Source: Pyrococcus sp. NA2
GTDB taxonomy: Archaea; Methanobacteriota_B; Thermococci; Thermococcales; Thermococcaceae
DNA length: 64,000 nt
Assembly (NCBI RefSeq): GCF_000211475.1
Contig: NC_015474.1
Coordinates: forward strand, 1,702,122-1,766,121
Direction of reading: 5' to 3'
The stretch's first letter is position 1. Each line of letters opens with the position of its first letter. The notes below the pieces were generated by a model. It had not been told where the DNA came from. It saw only the letters and a program-made list of their open reading frames with translations, and did no database searches. Positions 40,205 to 48,361 of this stretch are shown in pieces. Both the position numbers and the translations under genes were made by a program.

Positions 40205-41974
40205 ATGAGAATAGCGGTCATTGATTACGATAAATGTAATCCAGACAAATGTGGGCACTTTTTATGCGAAAGAGTTTGCCCAGTAAATAGGATGGGTGGA
40301 GAAGCGATCATAATAGACGAGGAGAACAATAAGCCAATTATACAGGAGGCCAGTTGCACCGGCTGCGGGATCTGTGTTCACAAGTGCCCGTTTAAGGCGA
40401 TAAGCATAGTAAACTTACCAGAGCAGCTGGAAGAGGATTGCGTTCATAGGTATGGGATAAATGCATTCGTTCTTTATAGGCTCCCAGTTGTCAAGGATGG
40501 CATGGTTGTTGGAATAGTAGGGCCAAATGGTACCGGAAAGACAACTGCAGTGAAGATACTCGCTGGTCAATTAATTCCAAATCTCTGTTGTGAAAACGAT
40601 TCGTGGGATGAAGTTATTAAAGCGTTCAGGGGAAACGAACTTCAAAACTACTTCAAGAAGCTTAAAGACGGCGAGATAAGACCAGTAGTTAAGCCTCAAT
40701 ACGTTGACTTAATTCCAAAGGCCGTGAAAGGAAGGGTGAAGGATTTGCTCAAAAAGGTGGATGAAACAGGAAGATTTGAAGAAGTCGTCAAGGCCCTCGA
40801 ATTAGAGAACGTCCTTGAGAGAAACATAGACCAGCTTTCTGGTGGGGAGCTACAGAGGGTTGCAATAGCAGCCGCCATACTTAGAAAAGCTCATTTCTAC
40901 TTCTTTGATGAACCCTCAAGCTACCTCGACATAAGGCAGAGACTTAACGTTGCAAGGTTCATAAGAAGGTTAGCTGAAAACGGAAAGGCTGTTCTTGTTG
41001 TTGAACATGATCTAGCAGTTCTTGATTACCTAAGTGATATCATTCATGTTGTATACGGAGAGCCAGGAGTTTACGGGATATTTTCAAAGCCAAAGGGAAC
41101 CAGAAATGGAATAAATGAGTTCTTAAACGGTTACCTAAGGGATGAAAATGTTAGATTTAGACCTTATGAGATAAGGTTCACGAAGTTAAGCGAGAGAGTG
41201 GAAATTGAGAGGGAGATACTTGTTGAGTATCCAAGGCTAGTAAAGGACTATGGAAGCTTTAAGCTTGAAGTTGAGCCTGGAGACATAAGAAAGGGCGAAG
41301 TTATTGGAATAGTGGGACCTAACGGAATAGGAAAGACGACATTCGTCAAGATGCTTGCTGGCGTTGAAGAACCAACGGAAGGAAAAGTGGAGTGGGATCT
41401 AACAGTTGCCTACAAGCCCCAGTATATAAAGGCCGAGTACGAGGGAACGGTGTATGAGTTACTAAGCAAGATAGATTCTTCAAAACTCAACAGTAATTTC
41501 TACAAGACTGAATTGCTGAAACCGCTCGGAATAATAGATCTGTATGACAAGAACGTTGATGAATTGTCCGGTGGAGAGCTACAGAGAGTTGCAATAACTG
41601 CAACATTACTTAGAGATGCTGACATATACCTGCTGGATGAACCCTCAGCATATCTTGATGTAGAACAGAGACTTGCAGTTGCGAGGGCTATAAGACACCT
41701 TATGGAGAAGAATGAAAAGACGGCCCTTGTTGTTGAGCATGATGTATTGATGATAGACTACGTTAGTGATAGGTTAATAGTTTTCGAAGGTGAACCAGGA
41801 AGGCATGGAAGGGCTCTACCCCCAATGGGCATGAGGGAGGGAATGAACAGGTTCCTCGCTTCAATCGGAATAACATTCAGGAGAGACCCAGACACAGGAA
41901 GACCTAGAGCAAATAAGGAAGGTAGCGTTAAGGACAGGGAGCAGAAGGAGAAAGGGGAATATTATTATGTCTAA
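40205..41974 (+). CDS. ABCE1/Rli1 ribosome recycling ATPase
   Basis: 589 residues from ATG 40205 (GGGGGAG just upstream; GTG 40175 is open but unlikely). The N-terminus carries two [4Fe-4S] ferredoxin-like sites (CNPDKCGHFLCERVCPV and SCTGCGICVHKCP). Two ABC ATPase domains follow: Walker A GPNGTGKTTAV and GPNGIGKTTFV, signatures LSGGELQRVAI in both, and Walker B FYFFDEPSSYLD and IYLLDEPSAYLD. It splits ribosomes after termination together with aRF1/Pelota. A TATA-like TTTTTATACC lies at about 40138-40147. Confidence 0.96.
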   Translation: MRIAVIDYDKCNPDKCGHFLCERVCPVNRMGGEAIIIDEENNKPIIQEASCTGCGICVHKCPFKAISIVNLPEQLEEDCVHRYGINAFVLYRLPVVKDGMVVGIVGPNGTGKTTAVKILAGQLIPNLCCENDSWDEVIKAFRGNELQNYFKKLKDGEIRPVVKPQYVDLIPKAVKGRVKDLLKKVDETGRFEEVVKALELENVLERNIDQLSGGELQRVAIAAAILRKAHFYFFDEPSSYLDIRQRLNVARFIRRLAENGKAVLVVEHDLAVLDYLSDIIHVVYGEPGVYGIFSKPKGTRNGINEFLNGYLRDENVRFRPYEIRFTKLSERVEIEREILVEYPRLVKDYGSFKLEVEPGDIRKGEVIGIVGPNGIGKTTFVKMLAGVEEPTEGKVEWDLTVAYKPQYIKAEYEGTVYELLSKIDSSKLNSNFYKTELLKPLGIIDLYDKNVDELSGGELQRVAITATLLRDADIYLLDEPSAYLDVEQRLAVARAIRHLMEKNEKTALVVEHDVLMIDYVSDRLIVFEGEPGRHGRALPPMGMREGMNRFLASIGITFRRDPDTGRPRANKEGSVKDREQKEKGEYYYV

Positions 41975-42014
41975 CTTTATTAACCTTCAATACATATAAC
42001 CTTTGGTGAGTATG

Positions 42015-42401
42015 ATGTCCAGGGAGATAATATATACGGAAAAAGCTCCGAAGCCCATAGGTCCTTACAGCCAAGCGATAAAGGTTGGGAACTTCATTTT
42101 TGTCGCTGGCCAAATTCCAATAGATCCAAAAACTGGAGAAATAGTTAAGGGAGGAATAAAGGAGCAAACTAGACAGGTTCTTGAGAATATCAAAGCTATA
42201 CTTGAAGCCGCGGGTGCATCTCTAAATGACGTTGTTAAGGTTACAGTATACTTAAAGAATATGGATGATTTCGGGGAGATGAACGAAGTTTACAGTGAAT
42301 ATTTCGGCGAGTCAAGACCAGCCAGAGTTGCAGTAGAAGTTTCGAGGCTCCCTAAAGATGTGCTAATAGAGATCGAAGTGATAGCATATAAGGAATCATA
42401 G
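42015..42401 (+). CDS. RidA family 2-iminobutanoate/2-iminopropanoate deaminase
   Basis: 128 residues from ATG 42015, with GGTGA five bases upstream. [20 protein letters not shown] is the RidA N-terminal signature, Arg and Glu of the active site lie in [25 protein letters not shown] (segment RPARVAVEV). It deaminates reactive enamines and imines from amino-acid metabolism; trimeric in the family. Its stop abuts the region of a minus-strand box C/D sRNA. Confidence 0.93.
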   Translation: MSREIIYTEKAPKPIGPYSQAIKVGNFIFVAGQIPIDPKTGEIVKGGIKEQTRQVLENIKAILEAAGASLNDVVKVTVYLKNMDDFGEMNEVYSEYFGESRPARVAVEVSRLPKDVLIEIEVIAYKES

Positions 42402-42460
42402 AGGCTCAGAAAGCCGTCCACTCCTCACCAATCAGGTGCGGAAGACCTCATCATCGCCCT
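42402..42460 (-). ncRNA. box C/D sRNA between ridA and the flippase gene
   Basis: On the minus strand: C box ATGATGA (42454-42448), 12-nt guide GGTCTTCCGCAC, D' CTGA (42435-42432), 3-nt spacer, C' GTGAGGA (42428-42422; 6 of 7 to consensus), 12-nt guide GTGGACGGCTTT, D CTGA (42409-42406). GAGGGC and GCCTC at the ends can form a short stem. The AT-rich stretch at about 42476-42488 provides a TATA box some 25-30 bases upstream. Predicted rRNA or tRNA targets are the complements of the guides, GTGCGGAAGACC and AAAGCCGTCCAC; the sites are not identified. Confidence 0.85.
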
Positions 42461-42514
42461 CATATTATTTTTGGATAATAAATTTATTAAAGTTAAAATG
42501 TAAATGTCGCTCTG

Positions 42515-43378
42515 ATGATAATTGGGATAAAGCATTTAACACCCTTAAGAGTACACCTTTGCCCTTTCATTCTTGCCGTGCTTACCTATTATGCCAGCAT
42601 TTTGCTGTATTCCCTTAGATGGATGTTCGTGCTAAGGGGACTTGGTAGAGAGGTAAAATTCAAAGATGCACTCTATGGTGTTTTGATAGGCCTCTCTGTA
42701 AACGCTGTAACACCAACGTCAAGGGCTGGAGGTGAACTTGCTAGAGCAGTGTGGTTGAAACTTAGGACTGGAATTTCGATAACAGAGGCCCTTGTCTCCA
42801 TGATATACGAAAGATTGTTAGAGGGATTTCCGGTTTCAATACTTTTAATAGCAACTGTAATCCTCTTTCCAATTCACAGATTCCTTACGGCGTTATTCAC
42901 ATTTTTGATATTGTTTGCAATCTCAATGTTTCTTATGAAGTATGAGACAATAATAAATGTACTCTCGAAAAGGATTTCAAAGATAAGAGAGAGCAGGGAG
43001 AAGTTGATAATCCTCAGAAAATATAAAACTGCAAACTTAATTGGAATTTGCACGAGCTCCATTGTTTGGCTTTTAGACATTTGCAGATTTAAGTTGCTTG
43101 CACTTTCTCTTAGCTATCCAATTTCATGGAAAATAGCACTTCTACTTTCCGTTTCAAATCTAATTTTAAGTCTTATTTCGTTAACTCCTGGAGGAGTGGG
43201 AATAGTTGAAGGAGGATTAATGGGGTTGTTAGTAATTTTAGGATTCCCCAAGTGGTTCTCGCTTTCAATCACGATACTTGAGAGGTTTATTTCCCTTATC
43301 TTGGGTCCAATAACCGGTGCTATAATAATATTCCTAAACGGAGGGCTAAAATTATGGAAAGTCTTAAGATCGCCCTAG
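42515..43378 (+). CDS. flippase-like membrane protein (lysylphosphatidylglycerol synthase TM/UPF0104 type)
   Basis: 287 residues, about seven to eight membrane segments. LYSLRWMFVLRGLGREVKFKD, the following LIGLSVNAVTPTSRAGGELARA, and SLISLTPGGVGIVEGGLMGLL are the UPF0104 signatures. It looks about 40 residues shorter at the N-terminus than typical members (usually about 320), and a stop in frame lies just upstream, so either the start is real or the first helix has been lost. It shares a 25-base overlap with the glycosyltransferase gene, suggesting transport of a glycolipid or polyprenyl sugar. Confidence 0.8.
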   Translation: MIIGIKHLTPLRVHLCPFILAVLTYYASILLYSLRWMFVLRGLGREVKFKDALYGVLIGLSVNAVTPTSRAGGELARAVWLKLRTGISITEALVSMIYERLLEGFPVSILLIATVILFPIHRFLTALFTFLILFAISMFLMKYETIINVLSKRISKIRESREKLIILRKYKTANLIGICTSSIVWLLDICRFKLLALSLSYPISWKIALLLSVSNLILSLISLTPGGVGIVEGGLMGLLVILGFPKWFSLSITILERFISLILGPITGAIIIFLNGGLKLWKVLRSP

Positions 43379-44490
43379 TTTCAGATTGGTACTTTCCGAA
43401 GATTGGAGGAGTCGCAATACATGTTCATAACCTAGCAATTAAGCTTTCAGAACTAGGTCATGACGTATCAATAGTCACGAATGATGTTTTGAACGGAAAA
43501 GAAGAGGAGCTCAACAAACTTAACATAGGTCTGGTTAAGATCCCGGGTTATGTGAAAAATGAACTAAATCTCTCTCTACTCGCCAAGAGTTTCAGATTCC
43601 TTGTAAGGTACCTAAGAGGGTTTGAGGTGGTACATTCTCAACATGCATTTACACCTCTCTCCTTAAAGGCCATCCCAGCAGGTAATCAATTGGGTGCCCT
43701 AACAGTAGTTACGAACCATTCCGTTGAGCTTGAGAATTCAAAAGTCTTGAATGCGATTTCAAAGATGTCATATCCCTACTTTAAGATGTATTTAGACCAG
43801 GTCAAGCTCGGAATTGGAGTTAGTAAAGCTTCGGCTAATTTCCTTAGAAATTTTACAAGAGCTCCAGTTGTCGAAATACCAAATGGCGTTAATGTGAATA
43901 TGTTTAACGGGGATGGAAAAGAGGAAGCAAGAGAAAAATTAAACATTAAGGGGAAAATAGTTCTTTACGTTGGCAGGCTTGAACCTCGAAAAGGCGTCAA
44001 TTACTTAATAGAGGCAATGAAACACGTTGATGGAACGCTGATAGTAGTAGGAGATGGAAAAATGAAGGAATTTTTAGTGAGGAAAGTTAGATCCCTAGGA
44101 TTGGAGGGTAAAGTTAAGTTTTATGGCTTTGTTCCTCATGACATTTTGGTAGACCTCTATAAGGCCAGTGATGTTTTTGTTCTTCCCTCGATAAGCGAGG
44201 CCTTTGGAATTGTTCTCCTTGAGGCAATGGCAAGTGAAACTCCAATAGTTGGAACATCAGTTGGAGGCATCCCAGAGATAGTTGGAAAGGCAGGCATAAT
44301 AGTTCCACCTAGAGATCCAAAGGCACTTGCAAGGGCTATAAATTTGCTGTTGTCTGATGAGAGATTAGCAAGGAAGATGGGTAAGGAGGGGAGGAAGAGA
44401 GTTGAGAGATTGTATTCATGGGATAAAGTTGCCGAGAAAACGGTAAAGCTATATAGGAGGGGCCTCAATGATTATTATCCTAACGTTTGA
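43354..44490 (+). CDS. glycosyltransferase family 4
   Basis: 378 residues. N-terminal LVSDWYFPKIGGVAIHVHNLA is the GT4 Gly-rich loop; the C-domain has LYVGRLEPRKGVNYLIEAM, VVGDGKMKEFL, FVLPSISEAFGIVLLEAMASETPIV (E-x7-E, split here), and a Rossmann tail. GT4 enzymes transfer a sugar from a nucleotide sugar with retention. It is the middle gene of an overlapping trio with the flippase and a polysaccharide deacetylase, likely acting on a cell-surface or lipid-linked glycan. Donor and acceptor are unknown. Confidence 0.92.
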   Translation: MESLKIALVSDWYFPKIGGVAIHVHNLAIKLSELGHDVSIVTNDVLNGKEEELNKLNIGLVKIPGYVKNELNLSLLAKSFRFLVRYLRGFEVVHSQHAFTPLSLKAIPAGNQLGALTVVTNHSVELENSKVLNAISKMSYPYFKMYLDQVKLGIGVSKASANFLRNFTRAPVVEIPNGVNVNMFNGDGKEEAREKLNIKGKIVLYVGRLEPRKGVNYLIEAMKHVDGTLIVVGDGKMKEFLVRKVRSLGLEGKVKFYGFVPHDILVDLYKASDVFVLPSISEAFGIVLLEAMASETPIVGTSVGGIPEIVGKAGIIVPPRDPKALARAINLLLSDERLARKMGKEGRKRVERLYSWDKVAEKTVKLYRRGLNDYYPNV

Positions 44491-45172
44491 TGTAGAGCCT
44501 GACTGTCCTCCCTTTATAAACACTGAAAGGGGATTGGAAGAGGGGTTAATAAAAGTTTTAGATGTCCTAGATAGATATGAAGTCCCAGGAACTTTCTTTT
44601 TCACAGCTAAATGGGCTCCAAAATATGAGGAGATCGTTGAGATAATAAAAAAGAACCATGAGCTTGGATGTCATGGATTTGCTCACGAAAGGTTTGATAA
44701 GCTAAGCAAGGAAGAAGCAAGGGATGTGTTAAGAAAATCCAAGAGGATACTTGGAGATGTTAAGTCTTTTAGGGCTCCCAACCTTAGACTACCCCTCACC
44801 CATTATGAAGTTCTTTCCGAGTTGGGGTTCCTTATAGACTCCTCCCAGGCTATGCATAAGGGATGGAGAGGCATTAAAATGATAAATGGAGTTCTCGAAG
44901 TTCCCGTATTCACGACTTCCCTAGTTACAAGACTGCCATGGAAGCTCCAGATCATGTGGCACAACAAGGAGGAAAACGTGAAGGTCTTCATGTTTCATCC
45001 CTGGGAGTTCGTAAAGATGCCCAAAGTGTTAAGGATTGACTGTTGGTTTGGCACAGGGGAAAGGGCTCTAAGACTGTTAGAGAAAATCATTGAATTTTAC
45101 AAGAATAAAGGAGCGGAATTCCTTACACTCTATGAGTTCTATTGGATTTATATGGAACGCTCCTCTAAATGA
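44468..45172 (+). CDS. polysaccharide deacetylase (CE4-like)
   Basis: 234 residues. The NodB fold has LTFDVEPDCPPFI (metal Asp), FFFTAKWAPKYEEIVEI, GCHGFAHERFDKLS (two-His motif) and SFRAPNLRLP (catalytic base region), with MFHPWEF near the end. CE4 enzymes remove N-acetyl groups from hexosamines. It overlaps the GT4 gene by 23 bases, so it likely trims an N-acetylglucosamine made or added by that enzyme, as in GPI-like or archaeal lipid sugar pathways. Confidence 0.88.
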   Translation: MIIILTFDVEPDCPPFINTERGLEEGLIKVLDVLDRYEVPGTFFFTAKWAPKYEEIVEIIKKNHELGCHGFAHERFDKLSKEEARDVLRKSKRILGDVKSFRAPNLRLPLTHYEVLSELGFLIDSSQAMHKGWRGIKMINGVLEVPVFTTSLVTRLPWKLQIMWHNKEENVKVFMFHPWEFVKMPKVLRIDCWFGTGERALRLLEKIIEFYKNKGAEFLTLYEFYWIYMERSSK

Positions 45173-45268
45173 CTCAAAGTTTGCAATCCCAATCCCAGTG
45201 TTTTTAACACATTCATGTCAAAGGTTAAACATTTATAACTAAACAATTTACACAAAAATGGTGATATA

Positions 45269-46621
45269 ATGGCGGTTCACCCGATAGATTATAGGTACGG
45301 TAGTGAAGAAATGAGGAGAATCTGGGATGAGGAGAACAAATTGCAGAAGCTCTTAGATGTGGAAGCTGCTTTAGCAAGGGCTCACGCAAAGGTTGGCAAC
45401 ATCCCAGAGGAAAGTGCAAAGGTAATCTCCGAGAGGGCAAATACAAAATGGGTCAAGCTGGAGAGAGTCAAGGAAATTGAAGCCGAGATTCACCATGATA
45501 TAATGGCCGTTGTTAAGGCTTTGAGCGAGGTTTGTGGTGAACACGGAAAGTATGTACACCTTGGAGCAACATCAAACGACATAATCGACACTGCTAATGC
45601 CCTTCTGATCAAGGAAAGTCTTGAGATAGTTGAGAGAGATCTCAAGGAGCTGAGGTCAATATTAAAAGATTTGGCAAAAAAACACATCGACACCGTTTGC
45701 ATAGGAAGAACCCATGGACAACATGCCGTTCCAACGACCTATGGAATGAAGTTTGCTCTCTGGCTCGATGAAATTCAGAGACATATTGAAAGGTTAAATC
45801 AGCTAAAGGAGAGAGTTTTAGTCGGCAAAATGAGAGGAGCTGTTGGTACCGCGGCATCCTTTGGGGAAAAGGCCTTTGAAATTGAAAGACTTGTTATGGA
45901 GGATTTAGGACTTAAGCCCGCTAGAATAACCAATCAGATAATACAGAGAGATGTCTACGCTGAGCTAATGTTCTTCTTGGCATTGGTGGCTTCAACCTTG
46001 GATAAGATTGCCCTTGAGATTAGGAATCTCCAGAGAACTGAGATACTTGAAGTTAGTGAGCCTTTTGGGAAGAAACAGGTCGGTTCGTCAACGATGCCTC
46101 ACAAGAGAAATCCAGTGAGGACTGAGAAGGTTTGTGGTCTTGCAAGGGTTCTCTATTCAAACGTTATTCCAGCTTTACTCAACAATCCCCTGTGGCACGA
46201 GAGAGATCTTACGAATTCATCAGTTGAGCGCGTTATATTACCGGAGAGCTTCGTCTTACTTGATGAGATGCTTAAGGTAATGAAGAAAGTTCTGAAGGGC
46301 CTCGAGTTCTTCCCGGAGAACATAAAGAGAAATCTATATTTAACTAAAAACTTAATAATGGCCGAGCCATTGATGCTTAAGCTGGCTGAAAAGGGCATGG
46401 GAAGACAAGAGGCGCATGAGTTAGTTAGACAACTTGCAATGAAGGCATTTTATGAGAATAAGGACCTCCTTGAAGTTGCTAGAGAAAATGAAGAGATAAG
46501 GAAATATCTCAGCGAGAAGGATATCGAAAGTCTAAAGCCTGAGAACTACATAGGAAAAGCCAGGGAGATAGTGGAGAGTGTTGTACGATACGTTGAGGAA
46601 ATGGAGCAAAAAGGCCTATAA
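45269..46621 (+). CDS. purB: adenylosuccinate lyase
   Basis: 450 residues. VHLGATSNDIIDTANALLI (the T-S-N-D site), GRTHGQHAVPTTYGMK (catalytic His) and GSSTMPHKRNPVRTEK (signature flexible loop) are intact. It cleaves SAICAR and adenylosuccinate in purine synthesis. Monocistronic: a TATA box (ACATTTATAAC, about 45228-45238) lies in the 96-base gap after the deacetylase gene, with a weak GGTGAT upstream of the ATG. The next gene starts 34 bases after its stop. Confidence 0.96.
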   Translation: MAVHPIDYRYGSEEMRRIWDEENKLQKLLDVEAALARAHAKVGNIPEESAKVISERANTKWVKLERVKEIEAEIHHDIMAVVKALSEVCGEHGKYVHLGATSNDIIDTANALLIKESLEIVERDLKELRSILKDLAKKHIDTVCIGRTHGQHAVPTTYGMKFALWLDEIQRHIERLNQLKERVLVGKMRGAVGTAASFGEKAFEIERLVMEDLGLKPARITNQIIQRDVYAELMFFLALVASTLDKIALEIRNLQRTEILEVSEPFGKKQVGSSTMPHKRNPVRTEKVCGLARVLYSNVIPALLNNPLWHERDLTNSSVERVILPESFVLLDEMLKVMKKVLKGLEFFPENIKRNLYLTKNLIMAEPLMLKLAEKGMGRQEAHELVRQLAMKAFYENKDLLEVARENEEIRKYLSEKDIESLKPENYIGKAREIVESVVRYVEEMEQKGL

Positions 46622-46655
46622 CACTCTTCTTTTTTATGTTATCTGAGGTGAAATT

Positions 46656-47462
46656 ATGAAAATCGCAAGAGTCGGGGACTTCTATCTTGAGATTCCAAGT
46701 GTTAGATACTCCCTCTTTGACACTCCTTACACTCCTCACATGCTAGGAACCGCCGTAGATGTGTACTTCCAGGGAGAAGCCTTGTTTCCACTTGAAGAGG
46801 GGAGATTAATAGAAATAAAGAAAATTAGGACGCCAAGATACATTCCCGTTAATGAAGATTATCTGCTAATATTCAAGATTCAAAATTTTTGTCTCAAGGT
46901 TCTTCACGTTGAACCTAAGCTTAAAGTAGGTGAAAGAGTGTCCCTTGGAGATAAGATAGGCAATCTAAGGCTTTCGGGATTCTTCTCTCCCTGGACGGAC
47001 AAGCATGCTCATTTCGAAATAAGGCCATGTGAAGATAGATACAGAGCAAGAGGTGGGATAACATTGTTTCCAGAGATCAAAGATCTTGTTCCAAAAGTTA
47101 AGGGAGTCGAGTTTGAAGTCATTGAGAAAACAGAAAATTACATGTGGCTTAAGCCAGTCAAAACAGAAAAGAAAAGGAGAGGAATGACACCTCTTGGAAA
47201 CATCGAAGGAGGATTGCCTCACTACAGATATGGTGGAATATTCAATGGAAAAGAGGGTGAAATCTTTGGGATTAAGGTAAAAGCTTACAAGATTCTTGAA
47301 AATGGAGTTGGAATATTCAAGCCAAGCTTTGAAGTAATTGCAAACGGAAGAAAGGTCAAAGGATTCGGGGTTTACTGTAATGAAAGAAGAATAAAGCTAA
47401 TTGGAGGAAACTTTGAAGTTGGCGAGAGGGTTAAGATCACACTAAAACCTAATATACCTTGA
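46656..47462 (+). CDS. M23/LytM-like domain protein
   Basis: 268 residues. The first 150 residues resemble an M23 peptidase core: TPHMLGTAVDVYFQGEALFP (His-x6-Asp zinc ligands), FCLKVLHVEPKLKVGERVSLGDKIGNL, and KHAHFEIRP (His-x-His). The second half is unassigned, beta-rich, and ends in GERVKITLKPN. No signal peptide is present, so it is probably cytoplasmic, and the organism's envelope lacks peptidoglycan, so the substrate is unclear. AGGTGA precedes the ATG. Function not known. Confidence 0.7.
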   Translation: MKIARVGDFYLEIPSVRYSLFDTPYTPHMLGTAVDVYFQGEALFPLEEGRLIEIKKIRTPRYIPVNEDYLLIFKIQNFCLKVLHVEPKLKVGERVSLGDKIGNLRLSGFFSPWTDKHAHFEIRPCEDRYRARGGITLFPEIKDLVPKVKGVEFEVIEKTENYMWLKPVKTEKKRRGMTPLGNIEGGLPHYRYGGIFNGKEGEIFGIKVKAYKILENGVGIFKPSFEVIANGRKVKGFGVYCNERRIKLIGGNFEVGERVKITLKPNIP

Positions 47463-47487
47463 AGAGAAACTATAATGGTGGTGTCCT

Positions 47488-48330
47488 ACGTTTGAGAAGA
47501 TACTATTTCCAACTGATTTCTCCGAGGTCTCACTAAGAGCATTGAAGGAATGCATTCCAAGGCTATTTGAGTTAGGAGCAAAGAAGCTGTACCTAGTTCA
47601 TATAGTGGATATAACCGTTGCCAACATAGAGGCCATAGACTTGGTCAGCATAGATGAAGAGGAAATGAAAAGGATTGCAAGAGAACTGGATGAACTCGGG
47701 ATAAATGTAGAACCGATAGTTAAGCCAGGAATTCCATCGCTAGAAATAGCGGAAATAGCCCAAGAAAAGGAGGTCGACCTAATAATTATCCCTTCTAAGG
47801 GAGAAAACATACTCAGGCAGATGTTCCTAGGGAGCACTGCTGCAAACTTAGTTAGAGCAACCAAAAGGCCTGTGCTCGTGGTGAAGTATGAGTGGGACGA
47901 AAAGGAAAAGAGAATTAGACCACTCACAAATTGTGGGGAAATATTCAGAAAACCCCTTGTTGCTCTTGACTTCTCAGAATGTTCGAAAAAAGTTGTTAAC
48001 ATTGTGGAGAAATTTGAAGAGCTAATTGAGGATTTAATATTGATCCACGTGGTAGATTATGGGAAGATTGAAGAGCTGGAGGAGAACATAAAAAAGGCCA
48101 AGGAAAATCTAGAAAAATTTGCCATTAATTTTAAGGTTTCAACAAGGATAGAGGTTTCAACTGGAATAGCATCTCGCTCAATTTTAGGAACCTCAATAGC
48201 TAAGGAGCGCTCTTTGATAGTCATTGGAAAGAAGGGAAGGAGTGTTATAAAGGATCTTCTCCTCGGAAGCACTGCTGAAAGGGTCGTTAGGGAGTCCAAA
48301 CTCCCAGTCCTTTTAGTGCCGTGTGATTAG
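47488..48330 (+). CDS. universal stress protein, two UspA domains
   Basis: 280 residues if initiated at ACG 47488. The frame opens TTT GAG AAG ATA and continues ILFPTDFSEVSLRALKE, the standard Usp start, so the first ATG at 47542 would remove the core strand. GGTGG lies six bases before the ACG and a TAA stop is five codons upstream, so the initiator is ACG or the sequence has a point change. Two tandem domains each end in the ATP-binding motif: GSTAANLVRATKRPVLVV and GSTAERVVRESKLPVLLV, preceded by IPSKGEN/IGKKGRS. Usp proteins bind ATP or AMP and respond to stress. Confidence 0.85.
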   Translation, partial: TFEKILFPTDFSEVSLRALKECIPRLFELGAKKLYLVHIVDITVANIEAIDLVSIDEEEMKRIARELDELGINVEPIVKPGIPSLEIAEIAQEKEVDLIIIPSKGENILRQMFLGSTAANLVRATKRPVLVVKYEWDEKEKRIRPLTNCGEIFRKPLVALDFSECSKKVVNIVEKFEELIEDLILIHVVDYGKIEELEENIKKAKENLEKFAINFKVSTRIEVSTGIASRSILGTSIAKERSLIVIGKKGRSVIKDLLLGSTAERVVRESKLPVLLVPCD

Positions 48331-48361
48331 TTGAATTTAAAAGCCAATATTTTACTTTTTT

